45,824 bases of DNA, from the NCBI GenBank assembly GCA_002839155.1, contig PGXM01000013.1, positions 1 to 45,824 of the forward strand, written 5' to 3'. The notes under the pieces are model-generated. The model had not been told where the DNA came from, did no database searches, and saw nothing but the letters and a program-made list of their open reading frames with translations. Both the position numbers and the translations under genes were made by a program. The stretch comes from Tenericutes bacterium HGW-Tenericutes-1. GTDB lineage: Bacteria > Bacillota_I > Bacilli_A > Izemoplasmatales > Hujiaoplasmataceae. Of this stretch, positions 15,927 through 23,383 are shown in pieces (position 1 is the stretch's first letter; every line of letters starts with the position of its first letter).

Positions 15927-15951
15927 TATATAATGAAATGGGGTAATAGCT

Positions 15952-18045
15952 ATGGCTGAATATTTAGTTATCGTTGAATCGCCCTCCAAATCAAAGACCA
16001 TCGGTCAATATTTGGGAGACGATTATATTGTAAAATCATCAAAAGGACATGTTAGAGATCTATCAATATCCGGCGCAGGTGGATTAGGGATTGATGTGCA
16101 AAACAACTTCAAACCAGACTATGTCATTCTTCAAGATAAAAAAGCCATTGTCAAAGAACTCAATGATGCTTCAAAAAAAGTTAAAGCGATTTATCTAGCA
16201 ACCGACCCCGACCGTGAAGGGGAAGCGATTAGTTGGCATTTATCCCAAGTCATTACAACGAAAAATAAAACGGTTAAACGGGTTATCTTTAATGAAATTA
16301 CGAAGTCTGCGATATTAGAAGCTTTCAAAACACCGGGCGAAATCGATATGAATTTAGTGTTTAGCCAGGAAACTAGACGAATAGAAGATCGAATCATTGG
16401 TTTTAAACTAAGTAAATTACTTCAAAGCAAGATTAAATCAAAATCTGCAGGTCGCGTTCAAAGTGCTGCTTTAAAATTAATTGTTGATCGCGATAAACAA
16501 GTCAATGACTTCGTTAGTGAAGAATATTATGAAATATATGCAAAATTTAGTCAATTTGAAACTGAATTAACGAAATATAACGACAAAACTCCGAAGATTA
16601 CAACTTCTGAGATGGCTGATCAGATTATTCAATCATTAGTCAATCCGATGACCGTCGAATCATTAGAAACTAAACGTCGTTTGACCGAAAGTAAACCCCC
16701 CTTTATTACATCTACGCTCCAGCAAGATGCATCGAATAAACTGGGTTTTAATTCCAAAAAAACGATGCAAATAGCGCAAAAACTATATGAAGGTATTGAC
16801 ATTGGAAATGAAACCGTGGGTTTGATTTCCTATATGCGTACGGATTCAAACCGTATGTCTCAATCTTTTATTTCGATTGCGAATCATTATATCGAATCAA
16901 CGTATGGAAAACAGTATTTGGGATCTACGAAGCAGTCGATTAAAGGTAGTAATGTTCAAGACGCTCATGAAGCTATTCGCCCTACCGATGTATCTCGAAC
17001 CCCTGAATTGATGAAATCTCATTTGACAAAAGACGAATACGCTTTATATCAAATGATTTTTGCAAGAACCATCGCTTCCTTAATGAAACCAGTTCAAAGA
17101 GATATCACAACCTTATTATTAAGAAGTGGTGAAGCACTCTTTAAAGCAACTGCTTCAAAACAAGTCTTTGATGGTTACTTAAAGGCTTACGGAAAATTTG
17201 AAACCCCTGAAGAACAAGAAAAGAATGTCTTGCCAGTGCTTGAAATCGGTTCAAAAATGACTGCTTTAGAAATATCGAAGAAACAATGTTTCACGCAACC
17301 ACCGATGAGATATAATGAAGCAAGACTCATTAAAGAAATGGAAGATCAGGGGATTGGAAGACCTTCAACTTATGCTCAAACCATTGATACTTTAAAAACC
17401 AGAAAATATGTAACCCTCGTTGATAAGAAATTCATTGCCACCGAACAAGGCAATAAAACCATTGAACAATTAGATCTATTTTTCCATGAATTTATCAGTG
17501 CAACATACTCCAGTGAAATGGAAGATATTTTGGACGAAATTGCTCAAGGTGAAGCAGATTCTATGAAAGTTTTACATGAGTTTTATCATTACTTCATGCC
17601 AATGGTTGAAAACGCTCAAAAGAACATGGAAAAAGTCAAACCTCAAGAAACGGGTGAAACTTGTCCGTTATGCGGACACAAAATGGTTCATCGCAAAGGT
17701 GCATACGGCGAATTTGAAGCGTGTGGGGACTATCCAAAATGCAAATATATCAAACAAAAATCTTCTGATAATTTAACCGTTAAAAAAGCACTCAATACTT
17801 TGGTTCCTTGTCCACAGTGTCATAAAGGCACGTTGATTGAACGCGTTGCGACAAAAGGTCAAAACAAAGGTAAAAAATTCTATGCTTGTTCTAATTATCC
17901 GAAATGTAAATTTATTGCACCATTTCGAGCAACAGATAAACTTTGTCCTAAATGTAACAAACCTATTATCGTTGATGAACAAGGTGTCGTACGTTGTATT
18001 GACAATATAAAGTGTGCTTATACTGAATCAGACTTATCCGCTTAA
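15952..18045 (+). CDS. topA: DNA topoisomerase I
   Basis: Relaxes negatively supercoiled DNA by single-strand passage. The 697-aa type IA enzyme opens with the TOPRIM block YLVIVESPSKSKTI, has DPDREGEAI near residue 84, and the active-site tyrosine Y294 in ISYMRTDS. Three C-terminal zinc-ribbon repeats are present, of which the first two are clear (CPLCGHKM...CGDYPKC and CPQCHKG...CSNYPKC) and the third is shorter (CPKCNKP...CIDNIKC). TGGGG lies before the ATG. It has its own promoter, and its stop codon sits inside the loop of its terminator, so it is a single-gene unit. In related bacteria dprA often precedes topA; here a riboswitch-antiporter unit does. Confidence 0.97.
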   Translation: MAEYLVIVESPSKSKTIGQYLGDDYIVKSSKGHVRDLSISGAGGLGIDVQNNFKPDYVILQDKKAIVKELNDASKKVKAIYLATDPDREGEAISWHLSQVITTKNKTVKRVIFNEITKSAILEAFKTPGEIDMNLVFSQETRRIEDRIIGFKLSKLLQSKIKSKSAGRVQSAALKLIVDRDKQVNDFVSEEYYEIYAKFSQFETELTKYNDKTPKITTSEMADQIIQSLVNPMTVESLETKRRLTESKPPFITSTLQQDASNKLGFNSKKTMQIAQKLYEGIDIGNETVGLISYMRTDSNRMSQSFISIANHYIESTYGKQYLGSTKQSIKGSNVQDAHEAIRPTDVSRTPELMKSHLTKDEYALYQMIFARTIASLMKPVQRDITTLLLRSGEALFKATASKQVFDGYLKAYGKFETPEEQEKNVLPVLEIGSKMTALEISKKQCFTQPPMRYNEARLIKEMEDQGIGRPSTYAQTIDTLKTRKYVTLVDKKFIATEQGNKTIEQLDLFFHEFISATYSSEMEDILDEIAQGEADSMKVLHEFYHYFMPMVENAQKNMEKVKPQETGETCPLCGHKMVHRKGAYGEFEACGDYPKCKYIKQKSSDNLTVKKALNTLVPCPQCHKGTLIERVATKGQNKGKKFYACSNYPKCKFIAPFRATDKLCPKCNKPIIVDEQGVVRCIDNIKCAYTESDLSA

Positions 18046-18060
18046 TGCGGATTTTCTTTT
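18036..18060 (+). terminator. topA terminator
   Basis: ATCCGC (18036-18041) and GCGGAT (18047-18052) with a TTAAT loop and a TTTCTTTT tail. The topA stop TAA (18043-18045) lies within the loop. Confidence 0.85.
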
Positions 18061-18086
18061 GTGATTTTCATGTAAAATCATGATTT

Positions 18087-18097
18087 TATGATATAAT
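18087..18097 (+). promoter_or_regulatory. ftsY operon promoter (-10 TATGATATAAT)
   Basis: The 11-mer TATGATATAAT ends in a perfect TATAAT (18092-18097). No convincing -35 is seen. The start site near 18104 lies 19 bases before ATG 18123. The same 11-mer precedes the SRAP gene and the ftsK operon. Confidence 0.5.
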
Positions 18098-18122
18098 ACT
18101 TTTGATAAGGTTAGGTGAGCTT

Positions 18123-19091
18123 ATGGGGATATTTCAAAAACTCTTTCAATCAAAAGAACAAAAATTAAAAGCGCAAAAATATCGTCTTGGAATGGAAAAA
18201 ACGCGAAAATCAATGTCATCATTGAAAGAAGTTTTAACCAAATCTAAAAAAATAGATGAAGCATTATTTGATAAACTTGAAGAAATCTTTTTCATGGCCG
18301 ATATCGGAATTGATACCGTTGTTTTATTCATTGAAGCTCTAAGAAAAGAAGTCAATCATTTAAAAATAGAAAAACCGATTGATTTAGAAAACCTCATCGT
18401 CGATAAGATGTTTGATTTATACCTTAAAGGTGATATCATTGATACGAATATCAAATTCAATGAATCTGGATTAACTTTAATCTTGTTTGTGGGCGTCAAT
18501 GGAACTGGTAAAACGACTTCAATTGGCAAAATGGCTTATAAATTAAAACAAGATGGTAAAACCGTCATGTTAGCGGCTGGCGATACATTTAGAGCAGGCG
18601 CAATTAATCAACTCAAGGTATGGGGAGAACGTGTTGGATGCCCAGTTATCGCCAAAGACGAAGGATCAGACCCTTCAAGTGTTATCTTTGATGCAATTCG
18701 GGAAGCAAAAAAGCAAAACATCGATGTTTTATTATGTGATACTGCGGGACGACTTCAAAATAAAGTGAATTTGATGAAAGAACTCGATAAAATTAACCGA
18801 ACGATTAAGCGTGAATTACCAAATACTTATTACGAAAGTTATTTAGTCATTGATGCAACAACCGGACAAAATGGGTTAAACCAAGCAAAAGTATTTAAAG
18901 AAGCAACTGATATTTCTGGCATCATTTTAACAAAATTAGATGGAACTGCTAAAGGTGGTATTGTATTAGCCATAAGAAATGAACTCAATATTCCAATTTC
19001 ATTTGTTGGTTTAGGAGAAAAAATTACGGATTTAGATTACTTTGATATTGAGAACTATATTTATGGTTTGTTTGCGGATTTCTTTGAATAA
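18123..19091 (+). CDS. ftsY: Signal recognition particle receptor FtsY
   Basis: GTPase that receives SRP-ribosome complexes at the membrane. The 322-aa NG domain has helical N part (1-110), G1 GVNGTGKTT near residue 130, AGDTFRAGA, DTAGRL, and TKLDGTAKGG (G4) near 280. The acidic A domain of enterobacterial FtsY is missing, as usual in Gram-positive-type bacteria; the basic N-terminus (KLFQSKEQK...) may touch lipid. An in-frame TTG at 18102 is closer to the -10 than a leader would allow; ATG 18123 after AGGTGAG is the likely start. ylxM follows after 9 bases and ffh after that, forming an SRP operon. Confidence 0.96.
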   Translation: MGIFQKLFQSKEQKLKAQKYRLGMEKTRKSMSSLKEVLTKSKKIDEALFDKLEEIFFMADIGIDTVVLFIEALRKEVNHLKIEKPIDLENLIVDKMFDLYLKGDIIDTNIKFNESGLTLILFVGVNGTGKTTSIGKMAYKLKQDGKTVMLAAGDTFRAGAINQLKVWGERVGCPVIAKDEGSDPSSVIFDAIREAKKQNIDVLLCDTAGRLQNKVNLMKELDKINRTIKRELPNTYYESYLVIDATTGQNGLNQAKVFKEATDISGIILTKLDGTAKGGIVLAIRNELNIPISFVGLGEKITDLDYFDIENYIYGLFADFFE

Positions 19092-19100
19092 GGTGATTAT

Positions 19101-19430
19101 ATGGATAAAGACTTAGATAAAAAAATTCGAATTCATCAATTATATGATTTATATGGCGCTTTATTAACCGAGAAACAAAAAACAGCGTTTGAGTATTATT
19201 ATTTAGACGACTATTCACTGTCTGAAATCGCAGAAATTTTAAAAGTGAGTCGCAATGCTATTCATGAACAAATTACGATTGCGGCTACTTATTTAGAAGA
19301 TTATGAACACAAATTAGGTTTATTATCAAATCGAGAAAAATTATCTAAATTGATTGAAAAATTTAAAAAATTATCGAATCATAATGACGATTTATTAGCG
19401 TTTATTCATGAACTAGAAATAATGGAGTGA
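19101..19430 (+). CDS. ylxM: YlxM, SRP-associated helix-turn-helix protein
   Basis: 109-aa protein with a sigma-70 region-4-like helix-turn-helix (TEKQKTAFEYYYLDDYSLSEI..., residues 20-65) and a charged helical tail. YlxM lies between ftsY and ffh in many low-GC bacteria and has been linked to SRP activity in Streptococcus; it is not a true sigma factor. Here the ftsY-ylxM-ffh order with gaps of 9 and 4 bases supports the call. AGGTGA precedes the ATG. Confidence 0.93.
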   Translation: MDKDLDKKIRIHQLYDLYGALLTEKQKTAFEYYYLDDYSLSEIAEILKVSRNAIHEQITIAATYLEDYEHKLGLLSNREKLSKLIEKFKKLSNHNDDLLAFIHELEIME

Positions 19431-19434
19431 GAAA

Positions 19435-20832
19435 ATGGCATTTGAGAATTTAACCAGCAGAATGCAAATGGCTTTTAGAAGAATTACTGGTAAAGCCAAA
19501 TTAACGGAAAACGATATTGAAGAAATGATGAAGGAAGTCCGCCTTTCTTTACTTGAAGCGGACGTCAACTATAAAGTAGTCAAAGAATTTACTTCAGAAA
19601 TCAAAGAACTCGCCATGGGCGAAAAGATTATGAAAGGTTTAGACCCAGGCCAACAAGTTGTTAAAATCGTGAACGATGAACTTGTTAAGTTGATGGGAAC
19701 TGAAGCTGTTTTAGTCAAGTTTAGTGATAGTGGACCCACGGTTATTATGATGGTTGGGTTGCAAGGCGCAGGTAAAACAACCAGTGCCGGTAAACTTGGT
19801 AATTATTTACGAAAAAATCATTCAAAAAAACCGTTATTAATCGCAGCGGATATTTACCGCCCAGCAGCGATTGATCAATTAATCACTGTCGGAAATCAAC
19901 TTGAGATTCCTGTATTTTCTATGGGAACGGATGTCAATCCTCGTGAAATCGTTAAGGCGGGTTTAAAGAAAGCCGCCTTAGAAAACTTTGATTTGGTGAT
20001 TATTGACACCGCAGGACGCCTTCATGTCAATGAGACCTTAATGGATGAATTAATCGACATTAAGAAATTATCGAAACCAAATGAAATTTTACTCACCGTT
20101 GATGCCATGACCGGACAAGACGCCGTCAACGTCTCAGTAGCGTTCAATGAAGCATTAGGTATTACTGGATGTATTTTAACGAAACTTGATGGCGACACCC
20201 GTGGTGGCGCTGCGTTATCAATTCGTAAAATGACGGGAATTCCGATCAAGTTTGCAGGTACCGGAGAAAAATTAACCGAAATTGAATTATTCCATCCAGA
20301 ACGGATGGCCTCAAGAATTTTAGGCATGGGAGACGTTTTAACCTTAATCGAAAAAGCGCAAGAAGAAATCGATGAAGATGAAGCCATGTCGATGATGGAA
20401 AAAATGATGAGTGGCCATTTCAATTTCAATGATTTGTTAAAACAAATGAAAATGATAAAACGGATGGGCGCATTTTCAGGTATCTTAAAGTTCTTGCCAG
20501 GCATGAGTCAATTACAAAATATCGACAAGGTTGATGATAAACAACTTGTCTATGTTGAAGCAATCATACATTCAATGACGCCAGAAGAACGAAAGAATCC
20601 TGACTTACTACAACGAAGCAGTTCGAGAAGAAACCGTATAGCTAGTGGCTCAGGTCGTAGTACAACAGAAGTCAATCGTTTAATCGGCATGCTTGAGAAG
20701 CAAAGAGAAATGATGAAACGTTTTCAAGGTATGAATCCTTCCTCTTTAGAGAAAATGGGTCAAAATCCAATGAGCCAACCCTCCGCCATCAATAAAGGCA
20801 AGGGCAAAGGTAAAGGCGGATTTAGAATATGA
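19435..20832 (+). CDS. ffh: Signal recognition particle protein Ffh
   Basis: GTPase that binds signal peptides and SRP RNA. The 465-aa protein has N (1-95), G (96-295) and M (300-440) domains: GLQGAGKTT (near 107), DTAGRLH, TKLDGDTRGGA and GTGEK are the SRP-GTPase motifs. The M domain contains methionine-rich helices and the RNA-binding SSSRRNRIASGSG. The C-terminus is a Gly/Lys-rich tail (KGKGKGKGG). It ends the ftsY-ylxM-ffh operon at a strong terminator. The SRP RNA gene is not in this window. Confidence 0.97.
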   Translation: MAFENLTSRMQMAFRRITGKAKLTENDIEEMMKEVRLSLLEADVNYKVVKEFTSEIKELAMGEKIMKGLDPGQQVVKIVNDELVKLMGTEAVLVKFSDSGPTVIMMVGLQGAGKTTSAGKLGNYLRKNHSKKPLLIAADIYRPAAIDQLITVGNQLEIPVFSMGTDVNPREIVKAGLKKAALENFDLVIIDTAGRLHVNETLMDELIDIKKLSKPNEILLTVDAMTGQDAVNVSVAFNEALGITGCILTKLDGDTRGGAALSIRKMTGIPIKFAGTGEKLTEIELFHPERMASRILGMGDVLTLIEKAQEEIDEDEAMSMMEKMMSGHFNFNDLLKQMKMIKRMGAFSGILKFLPGMSQLQNIDKVDDKQLVYVEAIIHSMTPEERKNPDLLQRSSSRRNRIASGSGRSTTEVNRLIGMLEKQREMMKRFQGMNPSSLEKMGQNPMSQPSAINKGKGKGKGGFRI

Positions 20833-20836
20833 TATC

Positions 20837-20864
20837 ATCCCCGAATGAAATCGGGGATTTTTTA
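20837..20864 (+). terminator. ffh terminator
   Basis: ATCCCCGA (20837-20844) pairs perfectly with TCGGGGAT (20851-20858) around a six-base loop, followed by a T run. Confidence 0.9.
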
Positions 20865-20866
20865 TT

Positions 20867-20877
20867 TATGATATAAT
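20867..20877 (+). promoter_or_regulatory. SRAP gene promoter (-10 TATGATATAAT)
   Basis: TATGATATAAT directly after the ffh terminator. The -35 would lie inside the terminator stem, so recognition probably rests on the extended -10. The start site is near 20884, 13 bases before the ATG. Confidence 0.5.
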
Positions 20878-20896
20878 AAACTTATGAGGTGATTTT

Positions 20897-21577
20897 ATGT
20901 GTGGTCGCTTTTCTATTAGTTTAAGTAAAGAAGAAGTTACTCGATACCTGAAAGATGAATATGCCATTGATGAATTAAAAGAGGGTATTATTTTGCCAAG
21001 ATTTAATATCGCACCTTCTCAAATGGTTTTGACTGTCATTAACGATGGTCAAAAATACCGTGCAGGACTAATTAAATGGGGGTTTGTCCCTTCTTTTGCA
21101 AAAGATGAAAATTCTAGTTTTGGGATGATTAACGCAAAAGCAGAAACCTTAAGAGAAAAACCGGCGTTTAGAACGGCATTAAAAACCAAAAGATGTATCA
21201 TTTTAGCCGATGGTTTTTATGAGTGGCAAAAATCAAATCAAACAAAGCTACCGATGCGTTTCCAAGTAAAAAATCAGAAATTATTTCCCATGGCAGGTCT
21301 ATGGAGCACCTTTGTCAGACCGGATGGTAGTAAACTCTATACCTGTATAATCATTACTTGTGAAGCCAATGAACTTATGAAAAACATCCATAATCGAATG
21401 CCGGTTATTCTTGATAAAGAAGCTGAAAGAATTTGGTTAAATCCTAAAGAAGATAATCCAGATACGCTATCAAATCTATTAATTCCTTATGATTCAACTC
21501 AAATGATGTATTATAAAATCTCTAGTTTGGTTAATAATGCGTCAAATGAATCAAAAGATATTATTAATGAAATATAA
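20897..21577 (+). CDS. yedK: SRAP-domain protein (YedK/HMCES family)
   Basis: 226-aa SOS-response-associated-peptidase family protein that caps abasic sites in single-stranded DNA through a covalent Cys-DNA link. All key positions are visible: Cys2 exposed after Met removal (MCGRFS), the Asn of INAKAE, the catalytic Glu of GFYEWQ and the His of HNRMPV. AGGTGA precedes the ATG. It stands alone between terminators. No LexA-like box is obvious, so SOS control is not shown here. Confidence 0.95.
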   Translation: MCGRFSISLSKEEVTRYLKDEYAIDELKEGIILPRFNIAPSQMVLTVINDGQKYRAGLIKWGFVPSFAKDENSSFGMINAKAETLREKPAFRTALKTKRCIILADGFYEWQKSNQTKLPMRFQVKNQKLFPMAGLWSTFVRPDGSKLYTCIIITCEANELMKNIHNRMPVILDKEAERIWLNPKEDNPDTLSNLLIPYDSTQMMYYKISSLVNNASNESKDIINEI

Positions 21578-21583
21578 AAAATA

Positions 21584-21609
21584 GGTCTGAATCCAACCGG
21601 ATTCAGACC
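21584..21609. terminator. Bidirectional terminator between SRAP and HAD genes
   Basis: An 11-bp perfect stem, GGTCTGAATCC (21584-21594)/GGATTCAGACC (21599-21609), with an AACC loop. The T tract is strong on the - strand (TATTTTTTA) and weak on the + strand, so it mainly serves the HAD gene but can block both convergent genes. Confidence 0.8.
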
Positions 21610-21619
21610 CTTATATATC

Positions 21620-22438
21620 CTATAGTTTTAAGAAATCACGAATGAAATGAACCACGGCATTTTCTCTTGGCCCTTTATCAATCTGTTGATCGGCGACTGC
21701 GACTAAATCGGGATGACTTCCTTTAACAGCAACACCTATTCCTGCGTATTCAATCATTTCGATGTCGTTATGTCCATCGCCAATGGCTATGACATTTTCT
21801 CTTGGGATATTTAGATATTCGGCAACGTACTTTAGCCCTTTACCTTTATTATTTTCTGGCGTAAAGATTTCAATAATCGAATCGAATTCAGCTTGTAAGT
21901 TCCAAATTCTAGCTAACACCAACCCTTGATACTTTTGTTTGACATAGGCTTCAATGGCTTTACCGCTTCCTTGTTTTCCAATGATGATAAATCCATTTGG
22001 ATCAACTTTTAACGTATCTTTTAAATGTCCTAAATAGAGATTTGAATCTGGGGTTAGATGTAACAAAGGTTCAATTGCTTTTTCTTCATGAAAAAGATAA
22101 ATATTGTCTCTTACTTCGCTGAAAGCATTCCTAATTAAATCAACGTTATTTTCAAATATATCGATAATATATTCCTTCTTAAGAGTAATATTGACAATTT
22201 TGAATTGTTCGTCGAGTGGATGAGTGATTAACCCCCCATTATAGTTAATAATGGGAGTGTTTAAACCAAATCGTTCATACGCAAAACGACTACTGCGGAA
22301 AGGTCTTCCAGTCGCTATGACGACTTTGTGACCTAACGTTTGAATCGATTTTATAAATTCACAGGTTGATTCTTCGAGTGAATCAAAGTCATAAAGTAAT
22401 GTACCATCTAAATCTAACGCAAATAAATATTGAGTCAT
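21620..22438 (-). CDS. Cof-type HAD-superfamily phosphatase
   Basis: 272-aa cytosolic phosphatase of the HAD IIB (Cof) family, usually acting on sugar phosphates or flavin-related phosphates. Motif I is FALDLDGTLL with the nucleophile Asp, motif II lies in VIATGRPF, motif III Lys is near the C-terminal half (KGKGLKY), and motif IV is GDGHNDIEM. A GTG at 22447 is in frame, but ATG 22438 has AAAAAGG 8 bases before it and is preferred. The gene has its own promoter and is divergent from the membrane protein-ftsK operon. The substrate is unknown. Confidence 0.9.
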   Translation of the reverse strand: MTQYLFALDLDGTLLYDFDSLEESTCEFIKSIQTLGHKVVIATGRPFRSSRFAYERFGLNTPIINYNGGLITHPLDEQFKIVNITLKKEYIIDIFENNVDLIRNAFSEVRDNIYLFHEEKAIEPLLHLTPDSNLYLGHLKDTLKVDPNGFIIIGKQGSGKAIEAYVKQKYQGLVLARIWNLQAEFDSIIEIFTPENNKGKGLKYVAEYLNIPRENVIAIGDGHNDIEMIEYAGIGVAVKGSHPDLVAVADQQIDKGPRENAVVHFIRDFLKL

Positions 22439-22452
22439 ATCAGTCACCTTTT

Positions 22453-22468
22453 TGAGATAATTATCTCA
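22453..22468. repeat. Perfect 16-bp palindrome TGAGATAATTATCTCA
   Basis: Lies over the -10 of the HAD gene promoter on the - strand, in the divergent intergenic region. Its place is that of a repressor operator, but no matching regulator gene is nearby. Confidence 0.6.
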
Positions 22469-22488
22469 TAATGGACAGTATTTTGCAA
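22460..22488 (-). promoter_or_regulatory. HAD phosphatase promoter
   Basis: On the - strand TTGCAA (22488-22483), 17 bases, GATAAT (22465-22460) preceded by TATGA. The palindrome 22453-22468 overlaps the -10. Confidence 0.5.
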
Positions 22489-22500
22489 ACGATAATTTTA

Positions 22501-22529
22501 TTGAACCGCTACCTATGATATAATATAAT
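22501..22529 (+). promoter_or_regulatory. Promoter of the membrane protein-ftsK-lepB-rbgA-rnhB-gph-tsaC operon
   Basis: TTGAAC (22501-22506), 17 bases, TATAAT (22524-22529). The 11-mer TATGATATAAT (22514-22524) gives a second, overlapping -10 five bases upstream. No terminator is seen until 29017. Confidence 0.6.
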
Positions 22530-22552
22530 TTAATCTAGTTTGAGGTGCGCCT

Positions 22553-23383
22553 ATGTTGTTTATCAAATCACTATTAAACATCCAACTATATCTATTAGCC
22601 ATTGAATGGGTTGACATTCGTAATTTCTTATTAGGAATGGGTACCGGATTCGTTCTTTTAGCGTTATTCGTGGCTTTTATCTTAATAACAGGAAGAAAAA
22701 GACAATCAAAAATCTATAAAAGTAAAGAGAAAACATTAAATGATACAGCTATCCAAGAATTGATTGAGTTTAAACAAAACCAATTGATTGAAACTGCAAG
22801 AATTGCGGATAATGCTTATTTTAGAGTAGCTTTTGAATTATCTATGGAATTAATGACAGATATTGCAAAATATTACTTCAAAGATTCAAAGTATCCAATG
22901 TATGAATTATCGATTCAAGAATTATTAGATTTGAACTATTATATTACAAAACGCTTAACGAAGTTGATTAATGGTAAATTTATCAGGAGATTTAAAAATT
23001 ACCGCATCTCAACGATTGTGAATCTATTAAACAAAAAGAAAGCGTTGGATAATTCTAAAATTATGAAACTCAATCGTCAATATAAAGTCTCAAAGATTTT
23101 ATCGATTGGCGCAGCAGTTTTGAATTATGCTAATCCGATTTATTGGTTCCGTAAGATTGCGATAAAACCTTCTACGACCCTCGTGACGAAAGAAGCATGT
23201 AAATTGATTATCCGAATCGTTGGTGAAGAAACGAATAATCTTTATAGTAAAAAAATGTTTGAAACACCAACCGATGAAACCGTCGTTGAGCATGAATTTG
23301 ACAAAGCGGTTGAAGAAGCAGAAATACTTGAAAGTCAAGAAGGGGGAGACGCCGATGTTATTCAAACGAAAAAAAGTCGCTGA
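22553..23383 (+). CDS. Unknown single-pass membrane protein encoded before ftsK
   Basis: 276-aa protein that I do not recognise. One or two hydrophobic segments lie at the N-terminus (about 3-20 and a strong one about 27-50, GMGTGFVLLALFVAFILITG), followed by a Lys/Arg-rich boundary (GRKRQSK), a helical cytoplasmic region of mixed charge, and an acidic tail (EHEFDKAVEEAEILE). GAGGTG precedes the ATG. Its end overlaps the start of the TM-less FtsK by 29 bases in another frame, so the two are translationally coupled. A scaffold or membrane partner of FtsK is a reasonable inference but untested. Confidence 0.75.
   Translation: MLFIKSLLNIQLYLLAIEWVDIRNFLLGMGTGFVLLALFVAFILITGRKRQSKIYKSKEKTLNDTAIQELIEFKQNQLIETARIADNAYFRVAFELSMELMTDIAKYYFKDSKYPMYELSIQELLDLNYYITKRLTKLINGKFIRRFKNYRISTIVNLLNKKKALDNSKIMKLNRQYKVSKILSIGAAVLNYANPIYWFRKIAIKPSTTLVTKEACKLIIRIVGEETNNLYSKKMFETPTDETVVEHEFDKAVEEAEILESQEGGDADVIQTKKSR

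Noticed and set aside
20022..20504. 160-aa - strand frame
   Set aside because: It is antisense to ffh; open only because of the codon use of the real gene.
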